In this document: positions 35,653 to 45,508 of the stretch, piece by piece
Position numbering within the stretch: the first letter of the stretch is position 1
Layout: every line of letters starts with the position of its first letter
Assembly: GCF_963677725.1 (NCBI RefSeq)
Contig: NZ_OY782507.1
Location: 2,232,001-2,296,000, forward strand
Source of the DNA: an uncultured Cohaesibacter sp.
GTDB taxonomy: Bacteria > Pseudomonadota > Alphaproteobacteria > Rhizobiales > Cohaesibacteraceae
Reading direction: 5' to 3'
Length of the DNA: 64,000 nt
Translations under genes and position numbers: made by a program
Notes under the pieces: model-generated
What the model was told of the DNA's origin: nothing
Database searches by the model: none
The model's input: only the letters and a program-made list of their open reading frames with translations

Positions 35653-38600
35653 CCGGCACCAATGATGCCCCCACCGCCATTGATCTTACCGCCAACAGCA
35701 TCAATGAGAATGATGGCGGCGCGGTGATCGGCACGCTCTCGACCACAGACATCGATACGTCTGATACCCACACATACACTGTCTCTGATGACCGGTTTGA
35801 AGCGGTGGATGATGGCACGGGCACCATGGTGCTCAAGCTCAAGGATGGTCAGTCCCTTGATCATGAGAGCGAGCCAACCGTTACCCTCACCGTCACAGCC
35901 GATGATGGCCATGGTGGCACCTTTGATCAGGACATCACCATCAATGTGGCCGATGTGAATGAGGCGGTCACCGCCAATGATGGTGCCGAGACCACCTCGG
36001 AGAATGTAAGCCTTGATGGCATGGTCACGGCCAGTGACCTTGACGGGGATGCGATCAGCTACAGCCTTGATGGCCAGCCGACTGAAGGCACCGTCACGCT
36101 CAATGCAGATGGCTCCTACAGCTTTGCACCGGGCACGGACTTTGATGATCTGGCCGTGGGTGAGAGCCGCACCGTCTCCTTTGACTTTACCGCCGATGAT
36201 GGCAAGGGCTCAACGGACACCGGCACCGTCACCATTGAAGTGACCGGCACCAATGATGCCCCCACCGCCATTGATCTTACCGCCAACAGCATCAATGAGA
36301 ATGATGGCGGCGCGGTGATCGGCACGCTCTCGACCACAGACATCGATACGTCTGATACCCACACATACACTGTCTCTGATGACCGGTTTGAAGCGGTGGA
36401 TGATGGCACGGGCACCATGGTGCTCAAGCTCAAGGATGGTCAGTCCCTTGATCATGAGAGCGAGCCAACCGTTACCCTCACCGTCACAGCCGATGATGGC
36501 CATGGTGGCACCTTTGATCAGGACATCACCATCAATGTGGCCGATGTGAATGAGGCGGTCACCGCCAATGATGGTGCCGAGACCACCTCGGAGAATGTAA
36601 GCCTTGATGGCACGGTCACGGCCAGTGACCTTGACGGGGATGCAATCAGCTACAGCCTTGATGGCCAGCCTGCGCAAGGCACCGTCACGCTCAATGCAGA
36701 TGGCTCCTACAGCTTTGCACCGGGCACGGACTTTGATGATCTGGCCGTGGGTGAGAGCCGCACCGTCTCCTTTGACTTTACCGCCGATGATGGCAAGGGC
36801 TCAACGGACACCGGCACCGTCACCATTGAAGTGACCGGCACCAATGATGCCCCCACCGCCATTGATCTTACCGCCAACAGCATCAATGAGAATGATAGCG
36901 GCGCGGTGATCGGCACGCTCTCGACCACAGACATCGATACGTCTGATACCCACACATACACTGTCTCTGATGACCGGTTTGAAGCGGTGGATGATGGCAC
37001 GGGCACCATGGTGCTCAAGCTCAAGGATGGTCAGTCCCTTGATCATGAGAGCGAGCCAACCGTCACCCTCACCGTCACAGCCGATGATGGCCATGGCGGC
37101 ACCTTCGATCAGGACATCACCATCAATGTGGCCGATGTGAATGAGGCGGTCACCGCCAATGATGGTGCCGAGACCACCTCGGAGAATGTAAGCCTTGATG
37201 GCACGGTCACGGCCAGTGACCTTGACGGGGATGCAATCAGCTACAGCCTTGATGGCCAGCCGACTGAGGGCACCGTCACGCTCAATGCAGATGGCTCCTA
37301 CAGCTTTGCCCCGGGCACGGACTTTGATGATCTGGCCGTGGGCGAAAGCCGCACCGTCTCCTTTGACTTTACCGCCGATGATGGCAAGGGGTCCACAGAC
37401 ACCGGCACCGTCACCATTGAAGTGACCGGCACCAATGATGCACCAACCGCCATTGATCTTACCGCCAACAGCATCAATGAGAATGATGGCGGCGCGGTGA
37501 TCGGCACGCTCTCGACCACAGACATCGATACGTCTGATACCCACACATACACTGTCTCTGATGACCGGTTTGAAGCGGTGGATGATGGCACGGGCACCAT
37601 GGTGCTCAAGCTCAAGGATGGTCAGTCCCTTGATCACGAGAGCGAGCCAACCGTCACCCTCACCGTCACAGCCGACGATGGCCATGGTGGCACCTTCGAT
37701 CAGGACATCACCATCAATGTGGCTGATGTGAATGAGGCGGTTACCGCCAATGATGGTGCCGAGACCACCTCGGAGAATGTAAGCCTTGATGGCATGGTCA
37801 CGGCCAGTGACCTTGACGGGGATGCGATCAGCTACAGCCTTGATGGCCAGCCGACTGAAGGCACCGTCACGCTCAATGCAGATGGCTCCTACAGCTTTGC
37901 ACCGGGCACGGACTTTGATGATCTGGCCGTGGGTGAGAGCCGCACCGTCTCCTTTGACTTTACCGCCGATGATGGCAAGGGCTCAACGGACACCGGCACC
38001 GTCACCATTGAAGTGACCGGCACCAATGATGCCCCCACCGCCATTGATCTTACCGCCAACAGCATCAATGAGAATGATGGCGGCGCGGTGATCGGCACGC
38101 TCTCGACCACAGACATCGATACGTCTGATACCCACACATACACTGTCTCTGATGACCGGTTTGAAGCGGTGGATGATGGCACGGGCACCATGGTGCTCAA
38201 GCTCAAGGATGGTCAGTCCCTTGATCATGAGAGCGAGCCAACCGTTACCCTCACCGTCACAGCCGATGATGGCCATGGTGGCACCTTTGATCAGGACATC
38301 ACCATCAATGTGGCCGATGTGAATGAGGCGGTCACCGCCAATGATGGTGCCGAGACCACCTCGGAGAATGTAAGCCTTGATGGCATGGTCACGGCCAGTG
38401 ACCTTGACGGGGATGCGATCAGCTACAGCCTTGATGGCCAGCCTGCGCAAGGCACCGTCACGCTCAATGCAGATGGCTCCTACAGCTTTGCACCGGGCAC
38501 GGACTTTGATGATCTGGCCGTGGGTGAGAGCCGCACCGTCTCCTTTGACTTTACCGCCGATGATGGCAAGGGCTCAACGGACACCGGCACCGTCACCATT

Positions 38601-40110
38601 GAAGTGACCGGCACCAATGATGCCCCCACCGCCATTGATCTTACCGCCAACAGCATCAATGAGAATGATGGCGGCGCGGTGATCGGCACGCTCTCGACCA
38701 CAGACATCGATACGTCTGATACCCACACATACACTGTCTCTGATGACCGGTTTGAAGCGGTGGATGATGGCACGGGCACCATGGTGCTCAAGCTCAAGGA
38801 TGGTCAGTCCCTTGATCATGAGAGCGAGCCAACCGTTACCCTCACCGTCACAGCCGATGATGGCCATGGTGGCACCTTTGATCAGGACATCACCATCAAT
38901 GTGGCCGATGTGAATGAGGCGGTCACCGCCAATGATGGTGCCGAGACCACCTCGGAGAATGTAAGCCTTGATGGCACGGTCACGGCCAGTGACCTTGACG
39001 GGGATGCAATCAGCTACAGCCTTGATGGCCAGCCGACTGAAGGCACCGTCACGCTCAATGCAGATGGCTCCTACAGCTTTGCACCGGGCACGGACTTTGA
39101 TGATCTGGCCGTGGGTGAGAGCCGCACCGTCTCCTTTGACTTTACCGCCGATGATGGCAAGGGCTCAACGGACACCGGCACCGTCACCATTGAAGTGACC
39201 GGCACCAATGATGCCCCCACCGCCATTGATCTTACCGCCAACAGCATCAATGAGAATGATGGCGGCGCGGTGATCGGGACCCTGTCGACCACAGACATCG
39301 ATACGTCCGATACCCACACATATTCTGTCTCTGATGACCGGTTTGAAGCGGTGGATGATGGCACGGGCACCATGGTGCTCAAGCTCAAGGATGGTCAGTC
39401 CCTTGATCATGAGAGCGAGCCAACCGTCACCCTCACCGTCACAGCCGATGATGGCCATGGCGGCACCTTCGATCAGGACATCACCATCAATGTGGCCGAT
39501 GTGAATGAGGCGGTCACCGCCAATGATGGTGCCGAGACCACCTCGGAGAATGTAAGCCTTGATGGCACGGTCACGGCCAGTGACCTTGACGGGGATGCAA
39601 TCAGCTACAGCCTTGATGGCCAGCCGACTGAGGGCACCGTCACGCTCAATGCAGATGGCTCCTACAGCTTTGCCCCGGGCACGGACTTTGATGATCTGGC
39701 CGTGGGCGAAAGCCGCACCGTCTCCTTTGACTTTACCGCCGATGATGGCAAGGGGTCCACAGACACCGGCACCGTCACCATTGAAGTGACCGGCACCAAT
39801 GATGCACCAACCGCCATTGATCTTACCGCCAACAGCATCAATGAGAATGATGGCGGCGCGGTGATCGGCACGCTCTCGACCACAGACATCGATACGTCTG
39901 ATACCCACACATACACTGTCTCTGATGACCGGTTTGAAGCGGTGGATGATGGCACGGGCACCATGGTGCTCAAGCTCAAGGATGGTCAGTCCCTTGATCA
40001 TGAGAGCGAGCCGACCGTCACCCTTACCGTCACAGCCGATGATGGCCATGGCGGCACCTTTGATCAGGATTTCACCATCAATGTGACTGATGTAAATGAA
40101 GCGCCTACGC
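32446..40110 (+). repeat. Thirteen tandem 591-bp coding repeats in the adhesin gene
   Basis: The unit is 591 bp (197 codons). Its first base pattern recurs at 32468, 33059, 33650, 34241, 34832, 35423, 36013, 36604, 37195, 37786, 38377, 38968 and 39559; the single 590-bp step marks the deletion at 35581. Units are almost identical at DNA level. Copies 5, 9 and 13 share the same variants (for example CCGACTGAGGGC and GGCGAAAGCC), copies 4 and 8 share a GATAGCGGC variant, and copies 7 and 10 match, revealing a higher-order period of four units (about 2364 bp). This points to recent segmental duplication by recombination. Confidence 0.97.
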
Positions 40111-42608
40111 TTACCGCTGAAGGATCCTACAACTTCCTCTACAATGGCAGCTTTGAGGTCTTCAATGGAGGCACCCATGGTGGTGGCGATGGTACCGGTT
40201 GGTTTGAAGGGGCCTATATTGATGGCTGGACGCAGACCAACATTGATATCCATGAGGCTGGGCATAATGGTCTTGGTGCGACAGATGGCGATTACCATGT
40301 CGATCTGGCAGGTCAAACCAACGGATCGTTAAGCCGCGACATGCAGGGGATGGAAGATGGTGATACCTATTCCCTTTCAATGGATCTGAAGTCCCGCGGC
40401 ACGGATGGCACCGGCACGGGTGATGCGACAGCTGCGGCCGGACAGAGTGTGGTCGAGATTGTCTGGAATGGCGAAGTGATTGCCACTGTTGACCCGTCCA
40501 CTGACGGCCTGGGCTGGCACACTTACACCTTTGACATTGTGGGCGGCTCTGGCGACGGATCAAATGTCATCACCTTCAACGAGGTGGGCTCCGATAACAG
40601 TTTCGGCACCATCCTCGACAATTTCCAGATTACGGATTCCAACGGGTTCGGAGTGCTGGAAAATCAAGCAGGTGCACAAATCGCCACTTTGGGTGTCATT
40701 GATGAAGATGTTGGCGACAGCCATAGCTACAGCGCATCTGATAGTCGTTTTGAAGTGGTTGATGACGGCAATGGCACCATGGTGCTCAAGCTTAAGGACG
40801 GTGTATCCCTTGATCACGAGAGTGAACCGACCGTTGATGTGACCGTCACAGTGACCGACAGTGCAGGCAACACGGACAGCCAGGTTCTCAATGTCACGGT
40901 TGGTGATATCAATGAGGCACCTTTGTCGATCGAGTTGAGCAACAATGCAGTGATAGAGGATAATGCGGGCCAAATCATCGGCTTCCTGTCCACCACCGAT
41001 GAAGATATTGGCGACAGCCACAGCTACACTGTCTCTGATGATCGCTTTGAAGTGGTTGATGATGGCACGGGTAGTATGGTGCTGAAGCTTAAAGACGGCC
41101 AAAGCATTGATGCGGACACGGAACCGACCGTTAACCTGTCGATCACGTCGACGGACAGTGGTGGTATGTCGACCCAACAATCCTTTGCGATCAATGTCGA
41201 CCCGGTAGCAGATGCTCCGAGCCTTTCCATCGGCAATGCCCAGACAACGATCATTGATACAAACTTTGAATCGTTTGCCGGTGACTCCACGTCCTTCCTG
41301 CCGGAAGCTGAAGGTTGGCAGACGGACAGCTCTGTCGAGGTTTGGCAAGGCGATACCGGCAACTATGGGGCCGCAAGCACTCATATCGAGCTGAATACCG
41401 ATCCTCGCGATGGCTATGCGGATGCGCCCAACATCTATCAAACCGTCGACACCGTTGATGGTGCAACCTACACCCTGACCCTCGATTATGCTGGGCGCCC
41501 GGGCTATGGTGCGGATGTCAACACAATCGAAGTCATCTGGGATGGACAGGTGGTTGCCACCATTTCGGATGATGCCAGTGATAGCTCCGTCTATAACTGG
41601 CAGACCCACACCATCAATCTGACGGGCGATGGCGATCCATCCAAGATCGAGATCCGCGAAGCGGGGGTCGATGTGGACTATGGACGTGGTATGCATGTCG
41701 ACAATATCTCCATGGTCGAATCCATCACCTCGGCAGCCCATGGGGAAGCCGGAGAAGCAATAAATCTGCCTGACATCATGCCGACTTTGCCTGACGCAGA
41801 TGGATCGGAAAGTCTGGCCTTGTCCCTTGGCAATTTGCCGGATGGCACGGTGCTGAGCGATGACACCAATTCGGTGACCATTGGGGCGGATGGAGAGAGC
41901 GGCGATATCGCCAGCTGGGATCTGGATAATCTGCAAGCAACGCCACCTGCGGACTATGTCGGCACGGTGAATGTGCAGGTGACCGCCACAACAACCGAAA
42001 CGTCGAATGGCGACACTGCCACAACGACGACCAGCTTCAACATGCAGGTCGAAGAACCGCATGTTGTCAACGAGGTCACGGGCACAACTGCTTCTGAGAC
42101 CCTTGATGGCACCAGCGGCGACGACCTGATTTCGGCCAGTGCGGGGGATGATACCATCAACGCCTATGATGGCAGTGACATCGTCTATGGCGGCGATGGC
42201 AACGACACGATTGATGGCGGCAGCGGCAATGATGCGCTCTATGGTGACAATGGTAACGACGTGATTGTTGGCGGTGGTGGCTCCGACACGATCTATGGCG
42301 GTGGCGGTAATGACAGCATGTCCGGGGGCGATGGCAATGACAACTTCTTCTACCTGCTCGGCGACGGCAACGACACGATCAATGGTGGCTCTGGCTCGGA
42401 CTGGACCGACTCGATCGAGATTTTGGCAGCGGATGGTACAGAGACCACCGAATATGGCACCGACTGGACCATCAACCTGACCTCGGGAACGTCAGGGATG
42501 ACACCGGATGGCGAACAAATGCTGCTCAGTGATGATGCCACCGGCACCATCGACTTTGACGACGGAAGCAGCATCACGTTCGAGAATATCGACCGTATCG
42601 CTTGGTAG
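35649..42608 (+). CDS. Giant RTX adhesin, C-terminal part with Ca-binding repeats and secretion signal
   Basis: This frame gives 2319 residues; its ATG at 35649 is an internal codon of the original gene. It holds the remaining 197-residue repeats up to about 40110, then two related beta-sandwich modules of a galactose-binding-like kind (NGSFEVFNGG...GWTQ to ILDNFQI at about 40140-40640, and DTNFESFAG...GWQT to HVDNISM at about 41260-41720), separated by two further cadherin-like modules. Near the end are RTX nonapeptides (GGDGNDTIDGGSGNDALYG, about 42110-42370) and a C-terminal segment ending SITFENIDRIAW, a type I secretion signal. It is therefore the cargo of the divergent ABC/HlyD/TolC system, and probably a surface adhesin of the LapA/BapA kind. 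Confidence 0.92.
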   Translation: MTGTNDAPTAIDLTANSINENDGGAVIGTLSTTDIDTSDTHTYTVSDDRFEAVDDGTGTMVLKLKDGQSLDHESEPTVTLTVTADDGHGGTFDQDITINVADVNEAVTANDGAETTSENVSLDGMVTASDLDGDAISYSLDGQPTEGTVTLNADGSYSFAPGTDFDDLAVGESRTVSFDFTADDGKGSTDTGTVTIEVTGTNDAPTAIDLTANSINENDGGAVIGTLSTTDIDTSDTHTYTVSDDRFEAVDDGTGTMVLKLKDGQSLDHESEPTVTLTVTADDGHGGTFDQDITINVADVNEAVTANDGAETTSENVSLDGTVTASDLDGDAISYSLDGQPAQGTVTLNADGSYSFAPGTDFDDLAVGESRTVSFDFTADDGKGSTDTGTVTIEVTGTNDAPTAIDLTANSINENDSGAVIGTLSTTDIDTSDTHTYTVSDDRFEAVDDGTGTMVLKLKDGQSLDHESEPTVTLTVTADDGHGGTFDQDITINVADVNEAVTANDGAETTSENVSLDGTVTASDLDGDAISYSLDGQPTEGTVTLNADGSYSFAPGTDFDDLAVGESRTVSFDFTADDGKGSTDTGTVTIEVTGTNDAPTAIDLTANSINENDGGAVIGTLSTTDIDTSDTHTYTVSDDRFEAVDDGTGTMVLKLKDGQSLDHESEPTVTLTVTADDGHGGTFDQDITINVADVNEAVTANDGAETTSENVSLDGMVTASDLDGDAISYSLDGQPTEGTVTLNADGSYSFAPGTDFDDLAVGESRTVSFDFTADDGKGSTDTGTVTIEVTGTNDAPTAIDLTANSINENDGGAVIGTLSTTDIDTSDTHTYTVSDDRFEAVDDGTGTMVLKLKDGQSLDHESEPTVTLTVTADDGHGGTFDQDITINVADVNEAVTANDGAETTSENVSLDGMVTASDLDGDAISYSLDGQPAQGTVTLNADGSYSFAPGTDFDDLAVGESRTVSFDFTADDGKGSTDTGTVTIEVTGTNDAPTAIDLTANSINENDGGAVIGTLSTTDIDTSDTHTYTVSDDRFEAVDDGTGTMVLKLKDGQSLDHESEPTVTLTVTADDGHGGTFDQDITINVADVNEAVTANDGAETTSENVSLDGTVTASDLDGDAISYSLDGQPTEGTVTLNADGSYSFAPGTDFDDLAVGESRTVSFDFTADDGKGSTDTGTVTIEVTGTNDAPTAIDLTANSINENDGGAVIGTLSTTDIDTSDTHTYSVSDDRFEAVDDGTGTMVLKLKDGQSLDHESEPTVTLTVTADDGHGGTFDQDITINVADVNEAVTANDGAETTSENVSLDGTVTASDLDGDAISYSLDGQPTEGTVTLNADGSYSFAPGTDFDDLAVGESRTVSFDFTADDGKGSTDTGTVTIEVTGTNDAPTAIDLTANSINENDGGAVIGTLSTTDIDTSDTHTYTVSDDRFEAVDDGTGTMVLKLKDGQSLDHESEPTVTLTVTADDGHGGTFDQDFTINVTDVNEAPTLTAEGSYNFLYNGSFEVFNGGTHGGGDGTGWFEGAYIDGWTQTNIDIHEAGHNGLGATDGDYHVDLAGQTNGSLSRDMQGMEDGDTYSLSMDLKSRGTDGTGTGDATAAAGQSVVEIVWNGEVIATVDPSTDGLGWHTYTFDIVGGSGDGSNVITFNEVGSDNSFGTILDNFQITDSNGFGVLENQAGAQIATLGVIDEDVGDSHSYSASDSRFEVVDDGNGTMVLKLKDGVSLDHESEPTVDVTVTVTDSAGNTDSQVLNVTVGDINEAPLSIELSNNAVIEDNAGQIIGFLSTTDEDIGDSHSYTVSDDRFEVVDDGTGSMVLKLKDGQSIDADTEPTVNLSITSTDSGGMSTQQSFAINVDPVADAPSLSIGNAQTTIIDTNFESFAGDSTSFLPEAEGWQTDSSVEVWQGDTGNYGAASTHIELNTDPRDGYADAPNIYQTVDTVDGATYTLTLDYAGRPGYGADVNTIEVIWDGQVVATISDDASDSSVYNWQTHTINLTGDGDPSKIEIREAGVDVDYGRGMHVDNISMVESITSAAHGEAGEAINLPDIMPTLPDADGSESLALSLGNLPDGTVLSDDTNSVTIGADGESGDIASWDLDNLQATPPADYVGTVNVQVTATTTETSNGDTATTTTSFNMQVEEPHVVNEVTGTTASETLDGTSGDDLISASAGDDTINAYDGSDIVYGGDGNDTIDGGSGNDALYGDNGNDVIVGGGGSDTIYGGGGNDSMSGGDGNDNFFYLLGDGNDTINGGSGSDWTDSIEILAADGTETTEYGTDWTINLTSGTSGMTPDGEQMLLSDDATGTIDFDDGSSITFENIDRIAW

Positions 42609-42681
42609 ACTTGGATCACAGTTTATGCATCTTGTCGTTTTCCGACACGGATGGGAAAGCGCGCTATCCTGATTACAGATT

Positions 42682-42714
42682 GGCCTCGGAAACACGCCTT
42701 TTCCGGGGCCTTTC
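42682..42714 (+). terminator. Probable terminator of the adhesin gene
   Basis: GGCCTCGGAAA pairs with TTTCCGGGGCC (one G-U pair) around a 7-base loop, followed by TTTC. It lies 74 bases after the adhesin stop. The remainder of the 405-base gap to 43014 has no gene that I can support. Confidence 0.65.
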
Positions 42715-43013
42715 GGTGACCTTTTGCAGAGGTTCAGAACCACCCTCAAGGCAGAAGCCCGATTCAACCTTGGATATCCCCGGTTCGGTATCCCTTTAAA
42801 GGTCCGACCCCATTCCACGAGACGACGAGGCTTATTCTAAGTTTGTCGCAATTAACTTAATCTTAGAGTCGGACGCCTAAACTATAGACGCAATGGGGTT
42901 GCTTTGCCTGCCAAGCATTTGAAACCCCTTCGTTTTATCAGTCTTGTCACGCTTTATACCATGACGCGGCGCTACCGTCCGGGTTACGACCCACTCGACA
43001 AAAGAGTTAGTTC

Positions 43014-44087
43014 ATGCTTGATACAATCACAGATCTTGCCCGCGAAAAATCGAGTGACAAACGCAGAGAACTGCTTGGTCGTGTGGCCGATTTGTTCTTT
43101 GATGGTGCTGAGCATCATTCTCAGAAGGAAGCCGTGATCTTTCGCGATATCGTGTTGAAAATGCTCGATGATGTTGATCGGGACGGACGTAGTGAATTTT
43201 CCAAACGAGCCGCGCCGCAAGAAAGCCTACCAGTCGACGTCGCACGCCAGTTGGCGCAGGACGATGTCTCGGTCGCAGGCCCCATGCTGCAACATAGTCC
43301 GGTGCTGACTGACGAAGATTTCGTCACCTTTTCCCAATCCCTGTCTCCCAAACATCTGGAAAGCATTGCCCAACGCGACCACCTGTCCGGCGAGGTCACC
43401 GATGCTCTGATTGAAAATGGGACGCGGGAAGTGTGGCGCAAGGTGAGTCAGAACAAGGGCGCTGAAATCACCTCCAAGGGCTTTGACGCTCTGGTCAGCA
43501 ATGCATCCGGCGACCAGGTTCTGCAGGCCAGTTTGAGCGCCCGTTCGGATATCACCGTCGAGGCTGCCAAGTCTTTGCTGCCTTTGTTGCCACCGGATGG
43601 AAAGCAGCGGCTGGTTAACTTGTTCGAAAAGAGTTCTGCCGTGGCTGGCGAGTTGCTTGGTACGGCACACAGGCGTGTAACCGCGGAGAAGCTGGCGGGT
43701 CGAAAAGGCCGACTTGAAGCCAAGTTGATGATCACTGAAGTGAAAGAGGGCAAGATACAATTGTCCGACGCCATCATCCAATTTGCCGAAGCTGACCGTA
43801 GTTCCGATCTTATCACCTTTCTTGCAGTCATGGCCGACATGGACGAGCCTCTGGTCTCCAATGCCTTCTATCAGGAAAATGATGATCCGATCGCCATTCT
43901 GTGCAAGTCGCTTGATGTCAGTGTTGACGCTTTCACCCGCGTGATGAAGGTGCGCTGCGACAAATTGAATTTACCGCTCAGTGCGGGTGGGCGCAGCATC
44001 ATTCGCTATAAGGAACTGGATGTTTCCTCTTCCCAGCGCGCAATGCGATTTGTTCAGATGCGCAAGAATGTAGGAAAGGCAAGTTAG
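43014..44087 (+). CDS. DUF2336 domain-containing protein
   Basis: A 357-residue, soluble, mostly alpha-helical protein without signal peptide. It begins MLDTITDLAREKSSDKRRELLGRVADLFF and shows HEAT-like helical repeats (for example LTDEDFVTFSQSLSPKHLESIAQRDHLSGEVTDALIENG), the pattern of DUF2336 proteins that are common in alphaproteobacteria. Their function is not established. The start at 43014 fits the family; the ribosome-binding site is weak (AAAGAG). It stands alone between the adhesin terminator and a bidirectional terminator. Confidence 0.85.
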   Translation: MLDTITDLAREKSSDKRRELLGRVADLFFDGAEHHSQKEAVIFRDIVLKMLDDVDRDGRSEFSKRAAPQESLPVDVARQLAQDDVSVAGPMLQHSPVLTDEDFVTFSQSLSPKHLESIAQRDHLSGEVTDALIENGTREVWRKVSQNKGAEITSKGFDALVSNASGDQVLQASLSARSDITVEAAKSLLPLLPPDGKQRLVNLFEKSSAVAGELLGTAHRRVTAEKLAGRKGRLEAKLMITEVKEGKIQLSDAIIQFAEADRSSDLITFLAVMADMDEPLVSNAFYQENDDPIAILCKSLDVSVDAFTRVMKVRCDKLNLPLSAGGRSIIRYKELDVSSSQRAMRFVQMRKNVGKAS

Positions 44088-44156
44088 AGCAATTGTCGGG
44101 AACACCCGTTCTCTTGCACAGCATCAACGGGTAAGATGATCTATTCCAAGTTAACG

Positions 44157-44185
44157 TAAAAAGGGGGCTTTCGCCCCCTTTTTTC
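44157..44185. terminator. Bidirectional rho-independent terminator
   Basis: AAGGGGGC and GCCCCCTT form an 8-bp stem with a TTTC loop. T-runs flank both sides (six T on plus, five on minus), so it ends both the DUF2336 gene and the proV gene, which converge here. Confidence 0.93.
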
Positions 44186-44221
44186 TTTCTTGAATGTGTC
44201 TCAAACGGCCTGGGCCATTGC

Positions 44222-45508
44222 TTAGGCGGGTTCGGGCTTTTTGGCCTCTTCGGCGTCACCGTCCGCCTTGGTTTCCCCTTTGACATCCTCTTCAGCGTCC
44301 GTAGCCTCGTCATCTTCAGACGAAACGCTGTCGTTGCTCAGAACGCCAGCGAGGTCGTCGCGTGACAGAGAGCCGTGGAACTCCCCTTCGTCATCGACCA
44401 CCGGAACCGGATAGTCAGCAGACAGAGTTTCTGGCAGCACTTCCTCGAGCGCCGATTCCGGCGAGATATGCGGCACATCGGCATAATGCTCTTCGCTGAG
44501 CTTGGCCTTGGCATCTTCCTTGTAATATTCCTCAAGGCTTTCCTGCGTCAGCGTTCCCTGATAGCCCTCATCGGTGACGTGATAGGCATAATCATCGGAA
44601 TGGGCTCGCATTTGCTTGAGTGCTTCACCAATGGTGGCAGCGGTGATGCGGAAGGTCTGAGGCTGCATGACGGTTTCAACGTTCAGGGCACGGGCGCGGT
44701 TCACATCCTTGACGAAGGCCTCGACATAGTCGTTGGCCGGGTTGAGAAGGATTTCTTCCGGCTTGTCATCCTGAACCAGTTCACCGTCCTTGAGAATGGC
44801 GATGGTGCTGCCCAGACGCAGGGCTTCATCAAGGTCGTGGGTGATGAAGATGATCGTCTTTTGCAGCTTCTCCTGCAATTCGACAAGCTGATCCTGCATT
44901 TCCGACCGGATGAGCGGATCGAGGGCCGAGAAGGCCTCGTCCATCAGCAGAACCTCTGCGTTCGTCGCAAGCGCTCGGGCAAGCCCAACGCGCTGCTGCT
45001 GACCACCGGAAAGCTGAGCAGGATATTGCTTGCCATACCCGGCGAGCCCTACGGTTTCGAGCCATTCATTGGCCCGCTCCTCGGCTTCGGATTTCTTCAC
45101 GCCCTGAATGCTCAGGCCATAGGCGACGTTGTCGAGAACGTTGCGATGGGGCAGAAGGCCGAAGCGCTGGAACACCATCGACATCTTGTGGCGGCGGAAC
45201 TGCTCCAGCTCTTTCAGCGAGAGATTCATCACGTCGGTTCCATCAACCAGAATCTTCCCCTCGGTCGGATCAATCAGGCGATTGAAGTGCCGGATAAGGG
45301 TGGACTTACCAGACCCGGACAGACCCATGATCACGGAAATCTCGCCCTTCTGGATCTTCAGGTTGATGTCCTTGAGACCGAGCGTATGGCCGGTTTTGGC
45401 CAGAATCTCGTCCTTGCTGAGACCTTCGTGCACAAGATGCATATACTTGTGCGGGTCGTTGCCGAACAGCTTGTAGAGCCCTTTGATTTCAATCAGAGTT
45501 TCGTTCAT
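44222..45508 (-). CDS. proV: Glycine betaine/proline-type ABC importer ATPase (ProV/OpuAA-like)
   Basis: A 428-residue ATPase. The extended N-terminus (LYKLFGNDPHKYMHLVHEGLSKDEI) is typical of quaternary-amine importers. Walker A is GLSGSGKST near residue 63, the signature LSGGQQQR near 168 and Walker B LLMDEAFSALD. Residues about 280-395 form tandem CBS-like domains, which in relatives sense ionic strength. The last 35 residues are an unusual acidic tail (SSEDDEATDAEEDVKGE), which lengthens the protein beyond the usual 400 residues. It overlaps the permease gene by one base and is last in the operon. Confidence 0.94.
   Translation of the reverse strand: MNETLIEIKGLYKLFGNDPHKYMHLVHEGLSKDEILAKTGHTLGLKDINLKIQKGEISVIMGLSGSGKSTLIRHFNRLIDPTEGKILVDGTDVMNLSLKELEQFRRHKMSMVFQRFGLLPHRNVLDNVAYGLSIQGVKKSEAEERANEWLETVGLAGYGKQYPAQLSGGQQQRVGLARALATNAEVLLMDEAFSALDPLIRSEMQDQLVELQEKLQKTIIFITHDLDEALRLGSTIAILKDGELVQDDKPEEILLNPANDYVEAFVKDVNRARALNVETVMQPQTFRITAATIGEALKQMRAHSDDYAYHVTDEGYQGTLTQESLEEYYKEDAKAKLSEEHYADVPHISPESALEEVLPETLSADYPVPVVDDEGEFHGSLSRDDLAGVLSNDSVSSEDDEATDAEEDVKGETKADGDAEEAKKPEPA

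Noticed and set aside
32446-40110. CRISPR-like regular repeats
   Set aside because: The 591-bp period is purely coding, with no spacers and no cas genes; it encodes adhesin modules.
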